Assembly: GCF_034258515.1 (NCBI RefSeq) | Contig: NZ_CP139438.1 | Location: 1,860,001-1,924,000 of the forward strand | DNA: 64,000 nt | Reading direction: 5' to 3' | Source: Pseudarthrobacter oxydans | Lineage (GTDB): Bacteria > Actinomycetota > Actinomycetes > Actinomycetales > Micrococcaceae | In this document: positions 56,690-64,000 of the stretch, piece after piece | Numbering within the stretch: the first letter of the stretch is position 1 | How the letters are laid out: each line of letters opens with the position of its first letter | Notes under the pieces: model-generated | Told to the model about the DNA's origin: nothing | Seen by the model: only the letters and a program-made list of their open reading frames with translations | The model's database searches: none | Translations under genes and position numbers: made by a program

Positions 56690-57065
56690 GCTCCGGAGCT
56701 GACTCCAGCGCTGGAGGCAAACTCCGTGCGGAGCAGGGCTTCAGCCTTGCTCCTTGGAGGCACTGGCATCGTTGGATGGTGAATCCCTGAGCATGGAAAC
56801 CGAAGGGAAAGTGCCGTTATCGGCGCCGGCGGCTCATGTTCAGTCGGCATAGATCGGTTTCTTGGTTCGAACGAACGCGAGAATTCAGAGCTGCCGCGTG
56901 CTTGCTTGGGGCGCCACTGCCATTCAGAGTTTACTTGGAAAATGCCAGATAGGGCTGTGGATAATGTCCACACTTTTCGTCTCGGACTGCCTTGTAAAGC
57001 ATTCGAACTGCCCCGGATTCCGTATGTTCTCGCGGCTTCCCATTGTTTGCAAGGTCGGGAATGCA
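56690..57065. other. Right island flank without a recognisable gene
   Basis: About 375 bases after jetD hold no gene I can support. It contains TGTGGATAATGTCCACA (56956-56972), the partner of the left-end palindrome, about 95 bases before the right repeat. A short frame here has no start site or domain. Confidence 0.6.
56956..56972. repeat. Right copy of island-end palindrome
   Basis: TGTGGATAATGTCCACA differs from the left copy at two central positions; outer arms TGTGGA and TCCACA and the flank CTT match. Confidence 0.6.
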
Positions 57066-57087
57066 GTTCGAGTCCCACCTCGGGCAC
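57066..57087 (+). repeat. Right attachment-like repeat: tRNA-Leu 3' fragment (attR)
   Basis: A 22-base exact copy of 48457-48478. The D- and anticodon-arm half of a tRNA is absent upstream, so this is a tRNA fragment, not a gene. Diverged terminator sequence (GTCAGAGG) follows. Confidence 0.85.
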
Positions 57088-57736
57088 AGTGTTTTCGCAG
57101 GTCAGAGGCTATTTACCCTATTGAGGGTGTACAAAAACTTGCCATATTGGCAGTTTCAGGCGTATACGCAGCCCGACTCTATGTGATGGCAACGTGGCTA
57201 TGGCCCTATCCAGGTCCGCTTCATAGCCCTGCAGGAACAATCTTATTTCCAGGTCCGTAAGATGCGTACGCTAGGTGAAAGGACGTCCTGGCGATTTAGT
57301 CACCTCCAGCTACACGGTCGGCAACGCAGGGTCGTCGCACGAACTCACGCCGCCTTTGGGGGACAGCGAACAGCGTTCCGCCTGGAAGGCCGATAATGAA
57401 GATTCCATCAAGTTATGGCGACGTGGAGATATGGCATGATGTCGGCGCAAGCAGGGGAGTGGCTCAGGCGATGACCTTGTGACAGCCCTGCGTTCACTCA
57501 TTGAAAGCTCCATGGCTCACAGGGCCGAAGCGGAAGATACCGCCCAAGCGGACATGCCGCCCCGCGGGCATTCTCAAATGATTCTTCGATACCCTCTACG
57601 CGGGCGTCTTTCATGAGTCAACGCGGACTCTTGATTCCCCCGACACAAGGGATCATAGTGCTGACTACGGGGTCCGACTGAACTCGTCCACAGTAAATGT
57701 TTGGGCGCTTTCGATGGATGTTCTAGGAGGCGCATG
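57088..57736. other. Non-coding or unrecognised 650-base region right of the island
   Basis: No ORF here has a ribosome-binding site plus family-like content. The end contains the AGGAGG site of the following glucosidase gene. Base composition is more AT-rich than the left part of the window, and it may be decayed DNA from an earlier insertion. Confidence 0.5.
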
Positions 57737-59884
57737 ATGTCGGGTTGGAACGCCGACAACGGTGCAGGTCCGGCAGGCGCCGGAGCTGTCACAGTCCTTG
57801 ATGGCTCCTCGTTTTGTTTGACATCGTCCAATGGTGACATGCACCCGGGCAGTCCCCACGGCGCGTTTTTCCACGATACCCGGTACATAGCTGAATGGAA
57901 CGTCAGCGTTGATGACGCTCCGGTCGAAGCTCTCGCGGCGACCGCATTGGAACCCTTTCGGGCCCTGTTCATCGGCAGGGTAGGCGGCCACGCCGGCAGC
58001 GCTGACGTGCCGTCGCTGATTGAACGGGAAAGGATTATTGGGGCCGGCCTGACCGAAACCATCACCATTGAGAATCATCTGGCCGTGCCGAACACGTTCA
58101 AGCTTGCCCTGACCGTAAGAGCGGACTTCGCCGATCTCTTCGAGGTCAAGGATGGGACGCCAGCCAGTCCGGGGAAGCAGCAGGTTCTCATTGAGGGCGA
58201 TAGCCTTATTCTCGAATGTGTCGGGGCCGGTCGGCGCTATGGGCTGGTCATCCGTGCACCAGGGGCGGCCGTCGAGGCGCATCGGCTTGTCTTCACTCCA
58301 ACAATTCCTGCACACGGAAAATGGACTCAAAGGTTTACAGCCACGCCCTATCTTGACGGGCAGGAAGTGATTTCGACTGCCTCATACGGCACGACTGAGG
58401 TTTCCGCCATGGCCCGGAAACGCCTCTCCTCCTGGCGGATGTCAATGCCCATACCCAATCTCGGCGACACGTCCGTCCAAACTACAATCCTTCGAAGCCA
58501 GGAAGATCTCGGTTCACTCCGGATCTTTGACCCAAACCATCCCGACCGCATCGTGGCCGCGGCCGGAGCTCCGTGGTTCATGGCCCTGTTCGGACGGGAC
58601 AGCCTGCTCTCATCCCTCATGTCCCTCCTACTCGACCCCTCCCTGGCACTTGGCACCCTTCAGACACTGGCCGACCACCAAGGCAAGGAAGTGAACCCCG
58701 CCACGGAAGAGGAGCCCGGCCGAATACTCCACGAGGTGCGTCTGGGTAACACCACGGAGTCCGTCCTCGGTGGCAGCAGTATCTACTACGGAACCGCTGA
58801 TGCAACCCCGCTGTTCGTAGGGATCCTCAGCGAACTGGGACGGTGGGGTCTGGAACCGGAAGCTGTTCACGCGTTGCTGCCGGCCGCGGACCGTGCTCTG
58901 GCCTGGATTGAGAATTACGGAGACCGTGACGGAGACGGCTTTGTCGAATACCAGCGTCAGACTGAACACGGGCTGATAAACCAGGGCTGGAAGGATTCGT
59001 GGGACGGCATCAATTTCGCTGATGGTTCCCTCGCCCGAGGGCCCATTGCGCTGTGCGAGGTACAGGCCTACACCTATGGCGCCTATGTGGGGCGCGCCCT
59101 CATGGCACTCGACGAAGGCGACACCGAAACCGCTGATCTCTGCAGCGCCAAGGCCGTCCGCCTGAAGGAGGCGTTCAATGAGCGGTTCTGGCTGCCGGAC
59201 CGGGGATACTTTGCCATCGCCTTGGACGGTGACAAGGAACCTGTAGATGCACTTGCCTCCAACATGGGTCATTGCCTGTGGATGGGAATCGTTGACACAG
59301 ACAAGGCAAAACAGGTAGCCGAACGGCTGATGTCCCCGGACATGTTTTCCGGCTGGGGCATCCGCACTCTGGCAAGTAACATGGGCGCCTACAATCCGCT
59401 GAGTTATCACAACGGCTCTGTCTGGCCGCATGACAGCACTCTCGCAGCGCATGGGCTGATGCGATACGGCTTTATCGAAGAGGCCCAGCGAATCGCCTAC
59501 GGACTCTTCGAAGCAGCCGAACACTTTGGCGGCAGACTTCCGGAACTGTTCTGCGGACTGGACAGGACGCGATTCCCAAGCCCGGTACCGTATCCCGCAG
59601 CCTGTTCACCCCAGGCGTGGGCCGCGGCGGCACCGATCCACCTGATCCGTATGCTGATGCGGTTCGACCCGGTCCTTCCCTGGCATGAGCTGTGGCTGGC
59701 ACCGGAACTGCCACAGGGCTTTGGCCAGTTCAGGGTTGATAACGTGCCGCTGGCAGGCCACAGGCTGGCCATTGATATCACCCAGGACACCATCAGGGTC
59801 GATGGCCTTCCGGACTCCATAAAACTGCGGCTCGAAGCCCGGCCTGCTCTTCGCGAAATCCTGAACCTGACCCGGATGAAGTGA
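57737..59884 (+). CDS. Amylo-alpha-1,6-glucosidase / glycogen debranching-type protein
   Basis: The 715-residue protein has an N-terminal GDE_N-like beta domain (about 15-225; SSNGDMHPGSPHGAFFHDTRYI, IENHLAVPNTFKLALTVRADF). An (alpha/alpha)6-barrel glucosidase domain follows (about 260-640). Barrel blocks are FGRDSLLSSLM, EVRLGNTTE, LINQGWKDSWDGINFADG (likely catalytic Asp), YNPLSYHNGSVWPHDSTLAAHGL and PYPAACSPQAWAAAAPIHLI. Two adjacent ATGs follow AGGAGG; I choose the second (57737), six bases from it. It may act on glycogen, trehalose-type or other glucans. No other carbohydrate gene is adjacent. Confidence 0.85.
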   Translation: MSGWNADNGAGPAGAGAVTVLDGSSFCLTSSNGDMHPGSPHGAFFHDTRYIAEWNVSVDDAPVEALAATALEPFRALFIGRVGGHAGSADVPSLIERERIIGAGLTETITIENHLAVPNTFKLALTVRADFADLFEVKDGTPASPGKQQVLIEGDSLILECVGAGRRYGLVIRAPGAAVEAHRLVFTPTIPAHGKWTQRFTATPYLDGQEVISTASYGTTEVSAMARKRLSSWRMSMPIPNLGDTSVQTTILRSQEDLGSLRIFDPNHPDRIVAAAGAPWFMALFGRDSLLSSLMSLLLDPSLALGTLQTLADHQGKEVNPATEEEPGRILHEVRLGNTTESVLGGSSIYYGTADATPLFVGILSELGRWGLEPEAVHALLPAADRALAWIENYGDRDGDGFVEYQRQTEHGLINQGWKDSWDGINFADGSLARGPIALCEVQAYTYGAYVGRALMALDEGDTETADLCSAKAVRLKEAFNERFWLPDRGYFAIALDGDKEPVDALASNMGHCLWMGIVDTDKAKQVAERLMSPDMFSGWGIRTLASNMGAYNPLSYHNGSVWPHDSTLAAHGLMRYGFIEEAQRIAYGLFEAAEHFGGRLPELFCGLDRTRFPSPVPYPAACSPQAWAAAAPIHLIRMLMRFDPVLPWHELWLAPELPQGFGQFRVDNVPLAGHRLAIDITQDTIRVDGLPDSIKLRLEARPALREILNLTRMK

Positions 59885-60247
59885 CTGCACATGAGCAATT
59901 AGCGCCGCTGCCTGGCCTGGGAAGGATACCTGCGAGGACCGGTGGCCTCCGATCGGATGATTCAGTTGCAACATACGCGGACGATGCGGAGGGCTACGTC
60001 CGGAGCGTTTCTGAAATGAGGGGAACATACAACCGGAACAAGGCACAGCTACCACCGTGCTGAGCTGTTCTGATCCCCGGAGTTTGCGGCAAGGCGACCG
60101 GTGCTGGCGGGGAGCAGTTCTGTTTTGGCCGCCCCTGGTTCTCTGAAGCTACTGCGGCTGCTTTCCACCAGCCCTGCTGGACTCGTATTCTCAACGGGTG
60201 CTCGCTCGACACGTGCCCAAGCCATGCATTGCCAAGTTTCACTGATG
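59885..60247. other. Intergenic region between the glucosidase and the DUF202 pair
   Basis: About 360 bases between convergent genes. A 60-codon GTG frame overlaps the glucosidase stop but has no recognisable domain or site. I see no strong terminator. Confidence 0.5.
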
Positions 60248-60595
60248 TCACTGCTCCGAAGGAACGAGCAGGACGGTGTAGAGTCCCAGTCCGGCAAGGA
60301 CGACGACGCTGGCCGCGACGGCGGCGGCTGAAACCAGATCGGGAGTAATGGCTTCCTGGTTGATGCCGCTGATTGCGCGATGGAAGCGTCGCTTGCGGGA
60401 ACTGTGGATGGCGAGTGCTGTGATGAGTGTTGCCGCGACAAGGGTGCCGGCAAACCAGCCGTGGTGCGGCATCCAGCGAAGGAAAACGGCGGCCGCAACC
60501 ACCATGGACAGGGTGGTGCGCCCCCATGCCAGGTCCGTGCGTTCCGGCTGCAGCCCTGGGTCACCATGGGTTGGTGTTTGACGCATCGAGGTCAC
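60248..60595 (-). CDS. DUF202 family membrane protein
   Basis: The 115-residue protein has the DUF202 start QPERTDLAWGRTTLSMVVAA and three membrane helices (about 28-45, 48-65, 92-110). GTG 60595 is three bases after the upstream gene stop; an ATG at 60586 is equally plausible. It pairs with the longer YidH-like protein, as yidG/yidH do in E. coli. Function is unknown. Confidence 0.82.
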   Translation of the reverse strand: MTSMRQTPTHGDPGLQPERTDLAWGRTTLSMVVAAAVFLRWMPHHGWFAGTLVAATLITALAIHSSRKRRFHRAISGINQEAITPDLVSAAAVAASVVVLAGLGLYTVLLVPSEQ

Positions 60596-60598
60596 GGG

Positions 60599-60991
60599 TC
60601 AGAGGGGGCGCGCGAGGAAGAAGACCATCATCGTCGCGGCGACGAGGGCACCGCCGATCGCCAGGATCGGGGCGGTCCAGGGCAGCGGGAGCGGCTCCTG
60701 TCGGCGCATGGAGCGTTCAACGTTGAGCCAGCGGAAGAACGACCCGCCGCCAATCAGGAGTGCGAGCACGAGGAGTAAAACGGCGACCGATTGACGCAGT
60801 CCGTCGTTGAAAAGGTCGGCCGTGAAGGCTTCGATAGCTACACCTCCGGCAAGCAATGCCAACGACGTTCGGATCCAGGCCAGAAACGTGCGTTCATTTG
60901 CGAGCGTGAACCTGGGGTCAGGTTCGGTGCCGCCGCGCAGGACTCGTTCCGAGAAGCCGGATCGTCCGCCGTCGGCCTTTAGGTCCTCCAT
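60599..60991 (-). CDS. YidH-like DUF202 family membrane protein
   Basis: The 130-residue protein carries the family block DPRFTLANERTFLAWIRTSLALLAGGVAIEAF and three helices (about 40-60, 70-90, 108-128). It is the first of a two-gene DUF202 operon and ends three bases before its partner. The role is unknown; the family lies in the inner membrane. Confidence 0.85.
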   Translation of the reverse strand: MEDLKADGGRSGFSERVLRGGTEPDPRFTLANERTFLAWIRTSLALLAGGVAIEAFTADLFNDGLRQSVAVLLLVLALLIGGGSFFRWLNVERSMRRQEPLPLPWTAPILAIGGALVAATMMVFFLARPL

Positions 60992-61178
60992 GATTGTCCT
61001 TCCGGGTCCGTCGTGTGTTATGCAGTGGGCGTTGATGCGGAGGCCTCAGTGCCGGTGACCGGTTCATGTTTCCGAGGCGTGCGGTCACCGCCCGGTCTCC
61101 AAATCCATGCCGGCGACAGGAGGGCAGGTAAGCGGAAGAGGGGCTGTTGGCCTCTCTTCGGCTTACCTGCCCTCGGAC

Positions 61179-62618
61179 TTATGCCCGGGTGCCCGCTTCC
61201 AAGGAGCCAGGCTCCGCGACGACAGGGGTGGCGGAACCAGTGGGCAGTGAAGCGGCCGCGGGGACGGCAGTTGTATCAAGGCCGAGCCGGCGGCGGTCGC
61301 GCTGTTGGTTGACGAAGATTAGGGCAAGGACGCCGGATGTCAGCAAGAGGCCGCCAGCCAGGGCGAAAGCTGCACGGTAGCCTTCAGCGGGGGTGGCCGC
61401 GCCGCCGATCAGAAAACCCGACACTGCCGGTGCGAACACACCGCCGGTGGTGAGGACTGCATTGGCGATTGAAAGGTTGGCGCCGCGCTGGCCGATGGTG
61501 GTTAGCTCTGCGACCACGAGGTAGGTGATGGCGAAGAGTGCCGGGGCGGTGCCGAAGCCGAAGACCATGAGGACGATGGACAGCACGGGGGAGGCGGTCA
61601 TGGTGGCTGCGACCAGGCAGGCTCCGGCGAAGGTTCCGGCGCCGCCGAGTACCCAGCCGCGTGCCTTCCTGGTCGGGATTCCCTTCAGGTGCAGGCGCTG
61701 GGTCAGCGCGCTCAACCCTACTGTGGCAATGGTTCCCCAGGCCGCGGGGAGGGCGATCATGGCGCCGGACTGCTGTCCGCTGAAGCCCAGGACATTCTGG
61801 AAGTAGGCCGGTCCCCAGGACATGGCCAGGGTAAACGTCCAGTAGCCGAAGAACGAGGCAAGGACCGCGAAGATCCAGCTGGGGGAAAGAATGGTACGCC
61901 AGTACCGGACCTTGGCCTCTGCCACGACAGGAGCTTCCTTCGGAGCGATACCGTCGATCTCCTGCTCGGCCTTCCGGCTTGTGTACGGGCCTTCCTTGCC
62001 GACAATGACCCAAAAAACAGACCAGATCAGCCCTACGATTGCCAGTACCGCGAACGCGGTCTGCCATCCGAATTGCCCGATGACCCAGGCCAGGACGGGG
62101 GCGAATGCCACAATGCCCAAGGTCACGCCGGATGATGCCAGGGCCGCCGGGGTGGCACCCTTCTTCTCGGGGAACCACTTGTAGATGCCATGCATCAGAA
62201 CCGGTGCGAGCGGGCCCTCGCCGGCTCCAAGCAGCAGGCGACTTGCCCAGAGCGCAGGCAGCGACGCGAACAGAAGGATGGGGACCTGTGCCACAGACCA
62301 CAGCAGGCACAGGACCAGCAGGATCCACTTGCTGGAGACCCTGTTGGCGATGGGAGCCGCCACGAGCTGGGCCACGCCGAAGGTCAGGAACATGGCGCTG
62401 CCCACCAGGCCGAACTGTTCGGGCGTGATGCCCAGCTCTTTCATCAGCGGCACGGCGGCAATGCCGAGCACCGCCTTGTCAGCCCAGCTGAGCATCATGA
62501 GGAAGAGGAGGCTGAAGGTCATGAACCAGCCGTAGCGGTTGCGCTTGGCCCGCGACCAGGTGCGGGGATCGCGCGACGTTGCGGAGCCCGGCGTTATGGT
62601 GAGGGGAGTTTCAAACAC
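61179..62618 (-). CDS. MFS transporter, anion:cation symporter (ACS)-like
   Basis: The 479-residue protein has 12 predicted helices in two halves. The N-terminal half shows FLMMLSWADKAVLGIAAVPLMKELG and LLLGAGEGPLAPVLMHGIYKWFP, resembling ACS members that import organic anions such as aromatic acids and sugar acids. The C-terminus is polar. The start is uncertain: GTG 62618 precedes the family-like part, with the frame open to 62768. The second MFS gene ends upstream at 62695, 76 bases away, so the two may be co-transcribed. Substrate is not readable. Confidence 0.8.
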   Translation of the reverse strand: MFETPLTITPGSATSRDPRTWSRAKRNRYGWFMTFSLLFLMMLSWADKAVLGIAAVPLMKELGITPEQFGLVGSAMFLTFGVAQLVAAPIANRVSSKWILLVLCLLWSVAQVPILLFASLPALWASRLLLGAGEGPLAPVLMHGIYKWFPEKKGATPAALASSGVTLGIVAFAPVLAWVIGQFGWQTAFAVLAIVGLIWSVFWVIVGKEGPYTSRKAEQEIDGIAPKEAPVVAEAKVRYWRTILSPSWIFAVLASFFGYWTFTLAMSWGPAYFQNVLGFSGQQSGAMIALPAAWGTIATVGLSALTQRLHLKGIPTRKARGWVLGGAGTFAGACLVAATMTASPVLSIVLMVFGFGTAPALFAITYLVVAELTTIGQRGANLSIANAVLTTGGVFAPAVSGFLIGGAATPAEGYRAAFALAGGLLLTSGVLALIFVNQQRDRRRLGLDTTAVPAAASLPTGSATPVVAEPGSLEAGTRA

Positions 62619-62694
62619 GGTATGCCCAATCGTTGAAGGGGAGATCTTGCCGTTGGAGCGGCATTTCCTTGACTCTAAGCTTGTGTGATCCGCC

Positions 62695-63960
62695 TTACAG
62701 TTCAGCTTTCCGTTGGGTGGAAAGCGGCTTTCCGGAACGCCGCGCGACTCCGTGAATGTTGGCATCACCTTTTCCCATGAACGCCAACAAGGCCATTCCC
62801 GCAGTGCTCAGAGCGCAGGTCAGCCACCACGTGGTGCCCCAGCCGCCGGTGCTGGTGGCGAGCAGAGCAAACAGCATGGGGCCCAAGAAGTTTCCCACGT
62901 TGAAGATCTGCTGCGTCAGGCCCAGTACGGCGGTGACAGAACCGTCTGCGGGGGCAATGCGGACAGAGTACCTGGTCACCGCGGCAGGGATGAGGCCGCC
63001 GACGGCGGAGAACACAGCGATGAACGCGAACTGGAAAAGGACGCCATTTCCGACGGTCTCCCAGCCCACGGCGAACGTCGCAACGGACGCTGCAGACATA
63101 GCCAGGAAGGTCCAGAACATGATTGTCCGCTCGGAGAGGCCGCGCTGGATTAGAGGTCCTGCGCTGAGTGCGCCGACCGCGTTGACCCCGCCCACAATAG
63201 CGCTGAGGATGCCAGGCAACGGGCCTTCCAATCCGGCTGACCGGTAAATTGACGGCAGGAAACCGAGCACAGCAATCCACTGCGCGGTATAGCAGGCGAA
63301 TACCACCCCAGTGATCCATGGTTGGCGAGTGACCACTGTTCGCCCCACCTTGCGGAGCGCGGACTGCAGTCCGGGGACGGCAGGGGGCATATCCCTTGGT
63401 ACCCGGCGCAGCAGCAGAGGCACCGGCAAAAGCGTGAGGACGGCCATTACCAGCCACCACTCGCGCCAGCCCGCGGCCTGCAGGAAGAGGGCCCCAGCGG
63501 ACAGGCCTATCAGCGTTGCCACACCTTGAAATGCGCCCCAGCTTGCCAGCGCAACGTTCAACTGCTTGGGCGGAGTCACCTTGCGGATAAGTGCAGGGGC
63601 GACGACGACGGCCAGCAGGAATCCCACGCCTTCCACGGTCCGCGATGCCATCAACAGCTCGGTGGTGGGGGCAAGCGCTCCGAGCACAGAGGCGACACTG
63701 AGCAGGGCCAACCCGGTAAGCAGAAGCCTGCGCAGTCCTACCAGTTCACCACAAACGGCCGTTGCCAGCCCTCCGACGACGCTGGCAAGCTGGATGATGC
63801 CAAGCAGCAGGCCGGCCTGGATCAGCGTTGTACCTAGATCGGCTTGGATGCCGACCAAGGCGGCAGGGAGCTTCCAGATATGCATGGCAGCAGTGATGCC
63901 CGCCGCGAGGACGGCAAGCCAGGCGCTGCCCGCCGTCGTCCTTTTGTTATCTGGTGTCAT
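62695..63960 (-). CDS. MFS transporter (CynX/NimT-like)
   Basis: The protein has 12 predicted helices and CynX/NimT-like features: HIWKLPAALVGIQADLGTTLIQAGLLLG at the start, SRTVEGVGFLLAVVVAPALIR in the first half, and VGGVNAVGALSAGPLIQRGLSERT in the second. I use ATG 63960 (421 residues). The frame stays open through a TTG at 63981 to the window edge, so a longer protein is possible. Its substrate may be a small anion. It lies directly upstream of the ACS-like MFS gene. Confidence 0.78.
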   Translation of the reverse strand: MTPDNKRTTAGSAWLAVLAAGITAAMHIWKLPAALVGIQADLGTTLIQAGLLLGIIQLASVVGGLATAVCGELVGLRRLLLTGLALLSVASVLGALAPTTELLMASRTVEGVGFLLAVVVAPALIRKVTPPKQLNVALASWGAFQGVATLIGLSAGALFLQAAGWREWWLVMAVLTLLPVPLLLRRVPRDMPPAVPGLQSALRKVGRTVVTRQPWITGVVFACYTAQWIAVLGFLPSIYRSAGLEGPLPGILSAIVGGVNAVGALSAGPLIQRGLSERTIMFWTFLAMSAASVATFAVGWETVGNGVLFQFAFIAVFSAVGGLIPAAVTRYSVRIAPADGSVTAVLGLTQQIFNVGNFLGPMLFALLATSTGGWGTTWWLTCALSTAGMALLAFMGKGDANIHGVARRSGKPLSTQRKAEL

Positions 63961-64000
63961 TGCGGGCGGCGGCAGTCTCAAGAGTTGTCCTTGCGGCAGG

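Larger units (their letters stand above)
48457..57087. mobile_element. Approximately 8.6-kb genomic island in tRNA-Leu carrying Wadjet-like defence and Abi-like HEPN protein
   Basis: The boundaries are the 22-bp direct repeats 48457-48478 and 57066-57087. Inside are one minus-strand Abi-like gene, the JetABCD operon and non-coding DNA at both ends. A 17-bp palindrome occurs near each end (48831-48847 and 56956-56972). Codon third positions and intergenic DNA look less GC-rich than the housekeeping genes to the left. I see no integrase, excisionase or transposase gene, so it is either a degraded or satellite-type element mobilised in trans. Confidence 0.75.

Noticed and set aside
56862..57260. 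A 132-codon frame spanning the right attachment repeat
   Set aside because: It runs through the tRNA fragment and palindrome, has no ribosome-binding site and reads as Cys/Arg-rich noise.
59881..60063. A 60-codon GTG frame overlapping the glucosidase stop
   Set aside because: The GTGA overlap is suggestive, but no ribosome-binding site, domain or relative is recognisable; chance is likely.

Overview
The window is a high-GC, gene-dense actinobacterial chromosome segment. The best fit is Arthrobacter/Pseudarthrobacter or a close Micrococcaceae relative. Reasons: frequent GTG starts with ATGA/GTGA stop-start overlaps, DUF3000 next to RNase D, DUF6421, an HGxxPAAW protein and a Trp-associated membrane protein inside the trp operon, a PdtaR-type ANTAR regulator and a long-form HisG. 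This assignment is by gene content; I could not run a search.

Layout. 1-3.8 kb: the 3' end of a nucleoside hydrolase gene, then an ECF importer (S component, EcfT, fused double EcfA). 3.8-7.3 kb: a fadA-fadB beta-oxidation pair with a palindromic operator candidate upstream. 7.5-18.7 kb: housekeeping genes: RNase D, DUF3000, a three-gene overlapping operon (DUF6421, SDR, threonine aldolase) with a perfect 14-bp inverted repeat in its leader, MsrB, an alpha/beta hydrolase, YbaK, SufE with SseA, and ZapE. 18.8-20.2 kb: a small MT0933-type antitoxin-like protein and six tRNA genes. 20.3-25.0 kb: a PD-(D/E)XK-like protein, then def-fmt-rsmB-rpe. 25.0-29.2 kb: an FMN riboswitch, a 27-codon leader ORF and the ribDEBAH operon. 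29.3-39.6 kb: hisEGF, a TIGR03085 protein, hisI, trpE, two small membrane proteins, trpCBA and lgt. 39.9-48.2 kb: gltBD, pyk and pdtaR.

The accessory part begins at tRNA-Leu(CAA). The last 22 bp of tRNA-Leu sequence (48457-48478) recur exactly at 57066-57087. Between these direct repeats lies an approximately 8.6-kb island carrying a HEPN-type Abi-like protein and a complete four-gene type I Wadjet-like (JetABCD, MukBEF-like) anti-plasmid system. I see no integrase inside it. A near-identical 17-bp palindrome occurs in the non-coding DNA near each end. To the right are a glycogen-debranching-type glucosidase, a tandem DUF202 pair and two MFS transporters, the last of which runs to or past the window edge.

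How parts work together: riboflavin, histidine and tryptophan synthesis, GOGAT and pyruvate kinase form a contiguous anabolic block. The ECF cassette probably salvages a nucleoside or nucleobase. The tRNA-Leu island is the clear defence locus of the window.
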